Assembly: GCA_013339765.2 (NCBI GenBank)
Contig: CM023450.1
Location: 43,395,745-43,459,744 of the forward strand
Length of the DNA stretch: 64,000 bases
Direction of reading: 5' to 3'
DNA from: Haemaphysalis longicornis
Lineage: Eukaryota > Arthropoda > Arachnida > Ixodida > Ixodidae
The notes under the pieces: model-generated
What the model was told of the DNA's origin: nothing
The model's database searches: none
What the model saw: the letters and a program-made list of their open reading frames with translations, nothing else
Translations under genes and position numbers: made by a program
Shown: piece after piece, positions 22,968-34,063 of the stretch
Layout of the letters: each line of letters starts with the position of its first letter
How positions within the stretch are numbered: position 1 is the stretch's first letter

Positions 22968-23650
22968 CCGTAATTACCCGATTCTAACGCGCACTTTTTT
23001 CCCAGAAAAACAGGCCGAAAAATCGCATGCGCGTTAGAATCGGATACAAAACCGAAACTGCCGAAACAGCTGAAATTTCGTCCCACCCATCGCTATCACC
23101 ATCTCAAGATGGCGCCAAAGCTTGAAGCAACAATTTTTCGGATCTCGGCGCCTACACTTTTCTATCGGCGTTGACACAAATCGTCAAGTTATTCCACTCG
23201 CGCGCTTGGTAACAGCAATGACAGCAGCGGCAACGAAGGTGTGCCGCTTCCGCGGCTTGCGAGTGGTCCCACGCGTTCACAACGAGCGGTTGGCTGAAGC
23301 GTGCGCCTCTGGAGAAGATCGCGGGATGGGCTGTGCGAGGCGTGGGCCACGATCCCATCGGCCATGGTTGAACATTCGTTCATAAGTGTGGCATCGCGAA
23401 CGCGCTTGATGGCACCGAGGACGAGATGTAGCGGTCAGCGGAAGGCGACAAGGAGCTCTCGGAGAGCGACGAGAAGTGAGATGCGTGAGATTACTTCGGG
23501 AAATAAATGGCCCGTTTCTCTCGCATTCGTTTTTCTTGCTCACACAAAGTTCCGTGCGCGTTACAATCGGAGGTGCAAGTTCTTTCGGTTTTGGCCTCGA
23601 AAATAGGGTGCGCGTTAGAATCGGGGCGCGTTAGAATCGGGTAAGTACGG
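22968..23650. mobile_element. Non-autonomous TIR DNA element with TA flanks
   Basis: The left end begins CCGTAATTACCCGATTCTAA and the right end, reverse-complemented, begins CCGTACTTAC then CGATTCTAACGCGC. This gives terminal inverted repeats of about 25 bp with one substitution and possibly one indel. TA dinucleotides flank both ends (22966-22967 and 23651-23652), as expected for the Tc1/mariner/pogo superfamily. Extra copies of GCGCGTTAGAATCGG occur subterminally on both sides. The interior has frames of up to 101 codons but no recognisable DDE transposase, so it is probably a MITE-like derivative. Confidence 0.75.
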
Positions 23651-23938
23651 TAGTTAAAAAAGACGACTGCAACTGATGTTTTGCAAATATTTTCCTCCTA
23701 ATCATCATCAACAGCCTATTTAGGTCAACTGCAGCCAGAATGCCATCCGCATCGACTTCCACCCGCCCCTGTCCTGTGCTGCCCGAGTCCATTCTTTTCC
23801 TGTGAATTTTCTTAAGTCCCTCCATCGAGTCAATGGCCTTCCTCTTCTTGTAGTCCTGTCTCTCGGTATCTATTCTATAACCCTCATGGTCCACCTGTAT
23901 TCGGTTCGTCCCCCTACATGGCCAGCCATCGTCAATTT

Positions 23939-24283
23939 TTAGTGGCGAAGCCCCTCAGTGGCTGGCGTCTCCTGTCGTCGTTGTTTGTAATCGTCGTCGT
24001 CGTAATCGTAGCCTCAGTAGTGACGGTACTAAAACACCGGGAAAGTCGTTTACGCCTCGCGCTAGAACGTAACGTGCACTAAAAAACACCGGGACACTCG
24101 TCTACGCCTCGCGCTAGTGAGCTCCGTGCTTCAAAGACAAGCGACTTTTACATCAATGCTGTATACCCATACCCCCCAGTGGTTTCATCTCCGTTGCTAA
24201 AAACGGCAAGGCGCCAAGAATACACCTTTACACTGCATGCTTCGCCCCTACCCAGGTTTGACGTTAGTGGACATGACGGGGGA
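23939..24283 (-). mobile_element. GGGGCGAAGC-ended repeat, copy A
   Basis: On the reverse strand the element runs from ...GTCCACTAACGTCAAACC GGGTAGGGGCGAAGCATGC to ...GGGGCTTCGCCACTAAAAA. It aligns throughout with 35995-36338. AGGGGCGAAGC and its inverse near the two ends form a terminal inverted repeat. An internal unit containing GAGGCGTA(A/G)ACGA, TCCCGGTGTTTT and AGT occurs twice in tandem. A/T runs flank it on both sides, suggesting an A-rich target or duplication. It splits the RTE LINE between the IREKTGVEDII and AGHV blocks. Confidence 0.75.
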
Positions 24284-24983
24284 TTTTTTTCTTAATTTGA
24301 GCTATAATATCTTCTACTCCAGTTTTTTCCCTGATCCACGATGCTCTTTTCCTGCCCCTAAATGTTGCTTTCATCATTATTCGCATTATGGATCTCTGGG
24401 GCGACCTTAGTTTGCTTTCTAGTAGTTCCGTAAGGCACCAAGTTGCCGCTCCATACGTCATGACGGGCAGCATGCATTGGTTGTATACCAGTTTTTTTTT
24501 TTTCGGAATATAGGGACTTTGCTCTTCATTAATTTGTGAGTGCTTGCTAAATGCACTCATTCCTATTCTGCGCCGGATTTCATTCTCGAGGGTGGAATCA
24601 GCTCTGACCATCTGCCAAAGAGTGTTATATTCTTCTACTTGTTCTTGAGTTTCGTTACCTGTGCTGAATAGGGCGCATTCAGTATGTTTATTTATCATTA
24701 CCTGCGATTTATTAATATTTATTTTCAGCCCCACGGCGGAGCTTTCTGATAGCAGTTCTTCAATACTTTTTTTGGAGTTGTTCTGCAGATTCACTGAGTC
24801 AGCCAACCTCAAATGGTTGATGTACTCTGCGTCAATCCGTGACCCTATGTTTTCCCAGTCAAGCTCCCTTAATACTATCCAGACGTGCTGTGAACAATTT
24901 TGGAGAGGTGGTACCGCCTTTTCGCCCTACCTTCTCGATAGTAAAGCTTTTTCGCTTCGTTCGTGAAGCATAACACTGGCCGT

Positions 24984-25200
24984 TTAGGTGCGGTCATAAG
25001 TAATTGAAACAAAGATTTATGAATATCACAAAATATTTTTCTTACTGTCTCCACAACAGCTATTAGCTGTTTAAAGCAAGCTTTATCATTTTTCCAAAGG
25101 ACCCCTTAAAATGCACAACAATGCAGCCAGGCAGCTTCTGGAAGAATAAATTCCTGCAAATTTACGAGGCCATGTTCCAATTACTTTTGACTGCACCTGT
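24984..25200. mobile_element. Mariner-like MITE inside the RTE LINE
   Basis: The left end TAGGTGCGGTCATAAGTAAT (24985 on) and the reverse complement of the right end, CAGGTGCAGTCAAAAGTAAT, form inverted repeats of about 26 bp with three mismatches. TA follows the right end, and TT precedes the left, perhaps a mutated TA. Total length is about 215 bp with no coding capacity. Confidence 0.65.
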
Positions 25201-25570
25201 ATGTACTATTATGAGCAATATGAAAGGGAACACAGCAACGCGTGGCGAACAGCCTCGAAACAGACTCGGAGAGGTACGCGGATGGCGCTGTGAAAAACAA
25301 AGGGGGAAAGGAGGGCGCTCTGTCACTAAATGTTGGCACTCCCACCCCGCTGGCATTTCTACAAAGCAGCAGGTTACGTCATTTCGCCGATAATATGGCA
25401 TCATCCGACAGCCGATAAGACGAACGGCGGGAACGGGAACAGTTGTTGCAAGAGCATCCCCCTTTCCACTTTGTTTCCGACGGCGGCCGCTGCGTATCAC
25501 TGATTGCTGGGTATGAGGGTGTTTTCTGTGCGTTCCTGTGTTCCCTTTCATATTTCTCGTAATAGTACAT
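25201..25570. mobile_element. MITE with 42-bp terminal inverted repeats
   Basis: The segment 25201-25244 and the reverse complement of 25527-25570 share ATGTACTATTA(T/C)GAG followed by AATATGAAAGGGAACACAG, with about four mismatches over 42 bp. Total length is about 370 bp with no transposase-like frame. It lies directly beside the mariner-like MITE, and the two together interrupt the RTE LINE between its DDIYERCT and MLHERSEK segments. The target duplication could not be fixed. Confidence 0.65.
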
Positions 25571-25806
25571 CGCTCGTATATGTCGTCTAGGAGTCTTTCT
25601 TAGGCCTCTTCAATTCCTTATTTCTTGAATGCCTTTGACACTGCTGCGGCGTCTATAATTCAAACGCTTTTTTGTAGCATATAAATACCAAGTAAAGGGG
25701 TTTACTGCACACTGCGTATTTTTTCCATTACTTCCTTGACTACATGAATTTGATCCACTGTTGAGTACCCTTTCTTAAACCCAGCGTGCTCTCTGGGTTG
25801 TTGGGA

Positions 25807-27126
25807 ATCTAGTTAAACAAAAAAAAATCCAGCAAAAATATAAGACAATGGACCGTTAAAGTGACTACGTCATTACACCGAGGTTCATTTGCTTGTTTTA
25901 CTTACTTTGTTCGCCGTGACGTTGTAAACGTTGCAAAATATCCATCGTCTGTCCATACATGGGCATATATGGAAGGAGTGGAGTTGTATGAAATGGCTGT
26001 AACCCATGTTTTATCGAAACTGTTCCGCAACAAAGTGCGTGCCAATTAGCCGCTAAGATTGCTTCCTCATTGCACTTGGTTTTACTTACTTGTAATTAAG
26101 TAGTCCACAGTGACGTTGCAGATATTGTGGCATTCCCCTCTGTTGCCCATTCTTTGGCTCCCACGTGAGGGAAACGGAGAGCCCCATTTGTTTGCTAGGA
26201 TAAGACTCCAGTCCTGATCAGTTTTATTAGGTATGCACAAAGCCATAGTCACTAACTTCCCTTGCCAAATGGTGAGAAACATAAATACGTGCATGTTCCC
26301 CATACAGCTTCGGAGGTCATAAACATCTACAGAGTGAAACGTCTCCTAAATTTGCGTGTTTTATTTCTCTTGTTGGCACCCATTCTTTCGAAAGGCCTCC
26401 CTTGGTACATGACACCTAAAATTTGAGGAATATCTGCTGAACACAGCGCCAAGTTGTCGCCTGATGACACTCATAACGCTTTGGCGATAAGAACCCCTCC
26501 ACGAAACTCCAACAGCTTTGAAACATCCCGGTTCTCGATCAAAGCATATAAACCTGACTGGTTAGGTCCACCTACCGTATGTGCTAATGAGTTGGGTTTT
26601 CTGCTCGGACGAAGACTGGGGAAAGCCAATAGCAGAAAAAGCCGCGCATAAATGTAATATAAGAGTGACTGGCTATATGGAGTGATGAAAAGTTCTTTAG
26701 ACACATGCCAATGTCGCTCCTTCTCCTTATTATCTTTGGGACTTGCGTACCACTGTTGCCATCTCGCCATTTCACACAGTTTAGATCCAAAGAAACTGTA
26801 CTGAAAATACTAACAACATTGCAAGAAACGCAGAGGCCACTGGTTATGGTATGAACACGTATCGCGTGATTGCTTCGTATAAAGGTGCAAATGCTTTAAA
26901 ACATCCGACGTACGCCATAAATGCCTTTTACTATGTGCGGGTGATCTGGATGACATCGGAAGGGACTGCGCACGATACACCGAATACACACCTGGCCGGT
27001 TCACCATCGATTTTAATTGTGTGGTCGGAGGGAAGCCCCGATCTGCGCATTTCCTTCTTCGTCGCCCTTTACCCCATCAGCATCCGCGAAACAGCGCTGC
27101 ACGTTATTTTTTAGTAAAAAAAAAAT
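25807..27126. other. No recognisable gene
   Basis: Frames up to 99 codons on both strands without recognisable domains. Contains the weakly repeated TAGCCGCTAAGA segment near 26045-26098 noted at 22829. Confidence 0.35.
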
Positions 27127-27189
27127 TGGCCGCGTATCTGCTCCTTTCGTTTTAAATGTCGACAAAAGACGATAGTCTTTGTCGACATT
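27127..27189 (+). repeat. Dispersed repeat ending in a 35-nt palindrome
   Basis: Starts TTGGCCGCGTATCTGC, homologous to 2548-2612 and 6184-6240. It ends in a near-perfect palindrome at 27155-27189: arms AATGTCGAC..AAAGAC and GTCTTT..GTCGACATT around GATA, with a single extra A in the left arm. The centre AAAGACGATAGTCTTT is the same word found at about 4007, 5509 and 28026. Confidence 0.7.
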
Positions 27190-27965
27190 GGCGAAATAAA
27201 GGCCTCCCTGCGTTTTCCCGTTCAACTCTCATGCTGTTCCGTTCCGTCGCGCTAATTTCAAGGTAAACACGCTAAAGGTTTGCTCAAGTCGATTTAAATT
27301 TACCGCGTTCCAACTCCTCCAGGCCGGGTGCCTCGATGCCAGCCGCTTTGGGCCGTAACCGGGCGGAGACCACGCGTGATGACTCGAGGCGCCCTTTTTC
27401 AACTTTCATAGAACCACGTTGCCCTACTCCACGTGCGTTTCAAGCAGGCCGTGGAACATATCTAGTGGAACCTTTCGTAACTGTTGCCGCTTAATTTCTT
27501 AAAATGCCGGCAGAAGCCATAGTTGCGCGGGAGACAGCAGGCGACGGCGGAGTGAAATTTTTTTCTGCAGTGGATGAAGTATTTCATTTCGCAAAATAAA
27601 GCATCTATGATTTTTTATTAAAGAATGCTGCAAATATTACTTACGTATTAATTTGTTGTCTTATATTTGCGTAATGCCTTGTTCTTGTTCAACAATGAGC
27701 TTCCTCGATTATCGGTGCCGGATCGTCCGCGGACTGCCCTGAGTCGCGACCCGGCGCTCGATTTTCCCATGTATTCCTATGGGGCTTTCGGTCCGAACGC
27801 AGTCCTCGGACTGCCCGCGGATCATCCAGGACTGCTACATCGAGGAGGCCCAATGTTGACAAATATAAACATATAAACCGGACTTAGACATTTAGATTTA
27901 GCTGTGAGTATATAAGGCTACTGCGCAGACTTCGTTTCACTTTGGCCGGGTGGCTGAATCGAGTC
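27190..27965. other. No recognisable feature
   Basis: No gene or repeat family recognised. Confidence 0.4.
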
Positions 27966-28045
27966 ACAGACAGACAGATAGGCAGACATACAGACAGGCC
28001 AAAATTTCTGGGTTTAAGTATCCCAAGAAGACTATCGTCTTTAAA
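27966..28045 (+). repeat. CAGA array plus AAGACTATCGTCTT near-palindrome
   Basis: CAGACAGACAGATAGG and further CAGA units are followed by GGCCAAAATTTCTGGGTTTA, AGTATCCCAA, then GAAGACTATCGTCTTTAAAA at 28026-28045. Collinear with 3953-4030 and with the reverse strand of 5503-5717. Confidence 0.75.
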
Positions 28046-28323
28046 AGAAGATCCGGATCAACCACTGAAAGCTTGCGATTACTAGCACACGTATGAACTT
28101 GCGCCCCAGGATGAACCCGTAAAAAACGCCCGCTACTATCTTATTTCCACACAAAAAAAAAACCATGCACCCGTCCATCTAACGACGACGATGGTTGAAC
28201 GGGAAGCTTTCACGTGATGGATCCTTTCGTTGGCCAATCGAACACTGCGGGTATGTGCTACTATAGAGGTACGCACTCCTTTTTCTAGAATACCCACAGC
28301 AATTCTCGGGTGTGCATTCCATG

Positions 28324-28452
28324 TATTCAAGATTGCAAGTCTCTCTCTTTCCACACGGCGCGCGCTGACAGAGCGCCGCAGAAGCCCCGGTGGGAGGAGC
28401 AATCGCGCGCTTGCTGACGCGGTGGCGCCCTCTCTTGCGTTGAGCCGGATTC
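28324..28452 (+). repeat. GC-rich dispersed repeat shared with 54029-54160
   Basis: About 125 bp, from TATTCAAGATT through CTCTCTCTTTCC, ACGGCGCGC, GGTGGGAGGAGCAATCGC and GGTGGCGCCCTCTCTTGCGT to GATT(C/T)A(A/T). It is matched closely at 54029-54160, where it lies inside a GGGGCGAAGC-ended element. Here those ends are absent, so it is probably an independent module or a truncated copy. Confidence 0.7.
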
Positions 28453-29852
28453 AAGCAATTAAATGAGAGGAACACTGGCCGTAAGTACTCTTCGCGTCAC
28501 GCGCTGCAGAGTCATACGCCGCATAAAAACCCCCCACCCCGATTTATTCACATGAAAACCCCGACTGGGCAAGACTCACACGGTACAGATGGCGGTAAGC
28601 GCCTTATTGATGCCCTACAGCACATTAGTAACACAAATCACGTACACAGTATTTGGTTCTCGGCTCCCTCGTTGACGCTGTTCAACGTGACATTGGTCTG
28701 CAAGCGAGCGTGGCCATTTTGGAAGTAGTTCTCTCAAACGTACGTCGCCGGCGTCACGCAAACGGCGAGAAGCCTTTAGTTGCGGATGCACACAAAATGC
28801 CTTTGATGCTGAAAAAAGCCTCTGCAGAGTTAATCTGCCACCGAGTATAGTCGAAAACGTCACCAACTGGACTTTGTACTTCAAGGATGCTACGGTAGGA
28901 ATACAAATGGTGAGGAGGCTGGTTAGGGCAGCCTTGTTTTGGCTGGAATTGATGGACGACACGGCGTTTAGCTCGGACAATAGAGGCCTCATCGCCGCAG
29001 AAGTTTGGGTCAGGAGGCGTGGCTGGGACTATCGCTTTCTGAAGATTAATGACTGTCTGAGCCACATCTTGACCATTGGTGACCCGGCTGCTCTTAACAG
29101 TGATTTTTTTTTTTGCTAGTTGGAAATAGCATTTAAGGGTAACGGACATATTAAACGAGGTGGAAAACTTTAGCTGGTGAAAGAATTAATCGAGCAATTA
29201 ACACTTTGCGATGTTCGGTTCCCTGCTTTCAACAACGCTTTGCCTTGTGTAACCTTTTGGAGCAGAGTAGGTTTAGTAAGACTATCGCCTTGATTATATT
29301 ATATTATGTGGAGCAAGCACAGCATGCTTATTGTGAAAACTCGGATACATATCTGACAGCACGAGTAGCAAAATATCGGATGTATTTCGTAAATTTATTA
29401 TCGCACCTTTACTGCCTTTCGCTGAAATTTACATACTTCCAGCATTAGCAGCAAAGCTACTGAAAATTATGCGTATGTCAGTGGATATTTGATTCTTGAA
29501 GAATCAATGACTTACACTGAAAAGATTTTTTGCTCGCTTTCGAAATACCGTCAACGTCTGCCTTGCGTGTATCAGTGTTTCATTACTCATTACCCGATAG
29601 GCAGATGAGGGGTTCTTGGACGAGATATTTAACGGAATCCGAGTGTAGTTCCTGCTGCGTTCAGAGGATTGCGAGCACTGTTATGTGTTAGGCGCTGCTA
29701 TAGCTTCCACCGTGTTTCAGGGCCGGAAGGGGAGCAGAGCATGCTTTTTCGGGGCACCGTTTATAGGGATTTTTCAGCGCGAGGGCAATGCGCGTCCAGA
29801 CATCGGTAGGTAAGGTGGCAGGTTATAATTAATCAAAGTGACTAATTGCGCT
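28453..29852. other. No recognisable feature
   Basis: A 131-codon reverse frame (29149-28754) and an overlapping 125-codon frame are not recognisable; they could be chance frames. Confidence 0.35.
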
Positions 29853-29867
29853 GAGTTTATTTTGTAG

Positions 29868-30173
29868 GTGCTTACAAGGACAGACAACATGCAGCAACTG
29901 CGTGGCCTATTTTTTATTAAGCGCGTCACCCGATTGACTTACCGCTGCAACAAACCGCGGGCGCAAGTCAGTGAGAAGCAGAAAACTGGTCGATTGATAC
30001 GATTGGTAAACATAGGGATTACGCTTAGAGTATCAACCCCACAGAAAAAGAAGAGTGACGCTGTAGTGGTATACAAACAGTTCGTCGATCATCTCAGAGT
30101 TATTAGCCCACCAGCAGGCATTGAGGGGGATTATACGGCCAACAACGCCGATTCTTCCGAGGAGCTTCCTTAC
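29868..30173 (+). other. Possible exon-like open segment, unrecognised
   Basis: An open frame of about 102 codons lies between an acceptor-like TTTATTTTGTAG at 29856-29867 and a donor-like TTAC|GTAAGC at 30173. The predicted peptide is basic in the middle (TPQKKKSD) and acidic at the end (NNADSSEELPY), and I recognise no family. The frame continues past the donor to 30215, so the splice-site match may be chance. No neighbouring exon was found. Confidence 0.15.
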
Positions 30174-30215
30174 GTAAGCTTAGTGGCTTACTTCGCTTTA
30201 TTACTCAACCGCTAA

Positions 30216-31973
30216 AAATACTTTTGCAAAAGCAAACAAATAAATCATTCCGTGACACACCCGAGTTGCTAAAAAGCACCAACAAACAGACACTAAAGCT
30301 ATGCTCACGTTTTTCTTCGTAATGCACTGTTCGGGTCACTGAATGAAGACAACGCGGTAATACCCTCGGGAAATGGCACTTAAATGCGAAAAGACAAACG
30401 GAAACCAGCTTTCAAGGATAACACTCCATTCGCCTTCCGAGCACACCCTCCCGATTCGGTCGGTCGGCCTCCACTTCGTCTAAGAAAACCGGGATGGCTA
30501 CGTGCTTAGGCGGCCAAAGATTCTTCGCTTACCGCCACGCTATTCCCCTCTTGTTTCCTGTATCTGCTAGGTCGGAAATGGCACTGTTCCTTGTTCAGCG
30601 GAGGAGGCATAAAAAGGGAGGACAAACAAACCGGAGAAAAAATCAGCTCTGTTCGTTGTAACAATCCTCCTTTTCCAACGACCTCTGGCACAAATAGTCG
30701 CGCGCCTTTTCTGTTTGTTTTTGTATGCTTTCTCGCTTTTTTATCTCGTCATCGTTTTTTTTTTCTCTAGTGTGAATGAAGAGGCAGCATTATCTTGCGC
30801 ACTCCCCGTGCATTGGCCCGTAAGGCGGACGGTCGTCTGTTCGTGTTTGTGCGGTCTTGAAATATTCACGGCGGAGTACAGGATGCTCTTTCGACTACGG
30901 ATATCCGAAGCGAGCTGCATTGTTGGCTGTTAAATGCAGCCGCCGTTTACTCATTCAGCACCCTGGGATAGCGCAGGAAGCAGCGCAAATTTACTAATAA
31001 AGCCCGCCGCGGCTCCAAGAAAAGTCGCTAATTGCAACGAGCTTCTCTCGCTCTTTTTCTTTTTTCTAGGCTGCTTTTGCGGGCCGTGAAACAAATTCCT
31101 GCCTCTCTTTTGCTTGCTTGTTTCTATCTTGCTCGACCGCATCGAGTTGAGACATGACCTGTGTAATAAACACTAAAACAAGTTGAATGCCGTAGCAGCT
31201 TCGCCAGTACACAATACTGCGTTCGTTAGATTATTTAGGAATTCTTACTTCAAGCTTAAAAAGCCCAACAAAAATTATTTACAGGTTCTTCACCCTACCC
31301 CTAAAGAAAAAAAAAACGTGGCGACCATGTCACTTTGCTAGACTCTCCGGCCTGTTCCATCTTCCTTTTGCTTATCAGTATTTTATTTTTGATGGCTTGT
31401 TGGAAACTCGACATTGCAGATAGCAAATGTATTGTGAATATGAGTAAAAACATGCACAAGACTAAATATCTGTAATAAGTGACCCAATTTCACTAATACC
31501 AATTTTGAGAAGAATTTGGGTTTCTGACGTTAAGCCGAATGTTACAAGACTATGTTACAAGATTCGTCGTACTTTCACTGCCGCATTGGATACCTAAAAT
31601 GGCAATAGGAATAAATTGAACCAGAGGCACCCGGACAATCGCACAGTCAGGCTTCCCGGTGGCCGCCAATCGTACAAAGAAGTGCCTGCTATGTGACGTC
31701 ACAAGGGCACAGTGAGAGAGAGGCTTGGGGAGTCGAAACAGCCTCATCTATATATCACAATATCTCACTTGTCAGAAGTTCGCGTTAGAATTGACATCAT
31801 TGTTATTGGGTCAAAGTCGTCTTCAGAACGAACCAAACTCGTAGTTTATCTTCGTACCCCTTTTAACAAGTTTGCAATAAAAAGCAACGTTAGTGCCCGA
31901 AAGCATGAAAAAGCGCACCTGAAGACTTTTATTGGGTATACATTTTACGATTCCCGCTGGTAGTACATTAGTA
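30216..31973. other. No recognisable feature
   Basis: No gene or repeat family recognised. Confidence 0.4.
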
Positions 31974-32112
31974 CCTGCTGCGGTGGCTGAACGGCGGTGC
32001 CTTGAACAAAGTGGTCCGGGTTCGATTGCCGGCCGGGTGGCTTTTCTGTTTCATGGAGGCGAAGAACAATTATTCCCCTGTGTGCCAGACTTACACGCCT
32101 GTTGGAACTACT
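31974..32112 (+). mobile_element. tRNA-derived SINE, 5' head only
   Basis: An RNA polymerase III box A-like TGGCTGAACGG (31984-31994) and box B GGTTCGATTGC (32019-32029) are followed by CCGGCCGGGTGGC and a TGGAGGCGAA block. This is the same order as the SINEs at 34630 and 59199. The 3' body and tail are lost after about 32110. Confidence 0.75.
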
Positions 32113-32270
32113 CGGGTAGTGTGAATTACTCGGTACCTCTGCGCGAAGGTTTGCCTTACTGAAATAGGGTGCAGTTGCTGCAGTACGGAAGACCCTTCTT
32201 CGAGCCAGCAGGCGCCACTGAGTTAATCGCTACTTCGGTCGTATATTTAAAGCGAAATAGAGGCGAAAGG

Positions 32271-32446
<176 letters not shown>

Positions 32447-32622
32447 TAACGCGCCGACGCTATATAGGTGATGAGGCGCGCCGTAGTGGAGGGCTCTGGA
32501 TTAGTTTTGGCTCACTGGGGATCTTTAACTTGAGCTGAAATATCGAACACACAGGTGTTTGGGAAACGAAACGAGCTTTTGGCTTGCGGCCAGGAAACGA
32601 ACCGCGTCCTTGGGCTCAGCAG
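32447..32622 (-). mobile_element. tRNA-derived SINE, reverse strand
   Basis: TTAACGCGCCGACGC, GGCGCGCCGTAGTGGAGGG and TGGGGATCTTTAACTTG match the 3' body of the other SINEs. The box B remnant on the reverse strand reads GGTTCGTTTCC (near 32599-32609). Box A is not visible, so the head is truncated or decayed. It has a GATT tail at its left. Confidence 0.8.
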
Positions 32623-34063
32623 AGGTGAAAGTAAGGCATGCTTGTTTTGTTTGTTGTATAAGAAAGTGAAGGCTCTTTTTTAGAAGAACAAAGACTGATG
32701 GCGGGGCTCTAGATGTTACACATTTTCGGTTTATCAATTTGTATTTAGACCCTCAAAAAACAATCTGTGACCGAATATTTTGAATTGTAAGTGCGTTGGT
32801 CAATTAAAAGGACATGCTAACCTGAATATGCGACGGGTGTATGATTGGATGAGCGTCAACGTGCTACGAGAAAGTTCATTAGGCACTTTTGAACGAAGCT
32901 CGGCCGGCACACGTGCGCACTGTCCGTCGCTTCCACAGAATGAAGGCACGAAAAAGGAAGAGCATATATTTAATGAAGCCCAGACGTAGTTAGTCAATTA
33001 AAAATTATCTGTCTCTAGTAGGAGGGTGAGAAGATGAAAGAATTACGCCACCACAGCACGAAGTTAGCCAAGAAACCTAGCGATGAATAGGTATGCGGTT
33101 TGCCTGGTGGATTTTAAATGGGCGGTAGCTTCGAAAAATTAATTTCAGATTAACACAATGCCCAATGTCTTCCTTTCCTCCTTCTTTTATTGTGTGATTT
33201 AAAATTTTGTTGAAGGCCAATGCTGGTTGGATTGATTACTGAACGCGAAGAATATGTTTTGAACCATCCACGTGCTCAAGAATCATGTAGTTGGGCAAAG
33301 TGAAAAAATTCACGATCCACCCGACTCCACGCGGTTAGCACAACCTTTGGGTGGCTAGCTGGCAGAATCGGACTAAATTGACAAACTGCACGTGGCATTC
33401 CAGAATCTGTAGCCCGGACCTCTCCTCGCGTGCTTTTTTCGAACACATTTCAGCATTATGGTCGCGAGGATACACGGATTACGGCTCGAGCAGTTTTATG
33501 GGTAATCACAAATCACTCGACAAGCCGCATGAATATATAACGGAATGAGAACAGGTCACGTAACTATGCCGACGGACGTCCGCCATGTCGCAATTCGCAC
33601 TAAGCGCGACATTCGGGGTTTCCAAACGGAGCGCCTCCTTCAGTAAACGTTCGGTAAACTTATGAAATGTCTTTCCATGCCCTCGCGGGCTTTCACCCAT
33701 GAAAATAAACTGTTTATCTAATCGAAGTAATGAACCCTTCGCTTTCTTGCAGGCTGAATTCGAATGTCGTATTCTTTGCGCACAGATAAAATGAAACGCG
33801 AACACAAACACATGATTCAGAGATCAAGAATTGAATATTTTGTGTCACGGAAGTCAAATTACATGCCGTACGCCCCAGGTATTGTAAAAGTATATTTCCT
33901 ATTTTACACTTACGTACGAGCCATCGACTTATTGAACGTTCATTAACCGAAACCTTAAAATCTGCGCGTTTTGGTTCTCATCTCTCTTCTGCTCGAAAGT
34001 TATTTCTGAAAACGTAAGTTATAAGGACTAACTCGACTCCACTATTGCTGGCAATAGATTTCC
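32623..34063. other. No recognisable feature
   Basis: Short frames only; no repeat family recognised. Confidence 0.4.

Larger units (their letters stand above)
23705..25806 (-). mobile_element. RTE-clade (BovB-like) LINE, broken by three insertions
   Basis: Three collinear reverse-strand pieces make up one RTE LINE. Piece 1 (25806-25577) encodes REHAGFKKGYSTVDQIHVVKE and a degenerate YKKAFE..IEEA..LLDDIY, the RT finger/palm region. Piece 2 (24983-24284) encodes TTSPKLFTA, INHLRLADSVNL, then VYNQCMLPVMTYGAATWCL and RKRASWIREKTGVEDII. The catalytic F/YADD is LADS, with the second Asp lost. Piece 3 (23938-23705) encodes AGHVGGRTEYRWTMRV, one in-frame stop, then RRGRPLTRWRDLRKFTGKEW and a frame end at a stop. 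The order and motifs are the RTE C-terminal layout found in BovB relatives. The 5' end, including the endonuclease, is absent. It is inactive. Confidence 0.8.
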
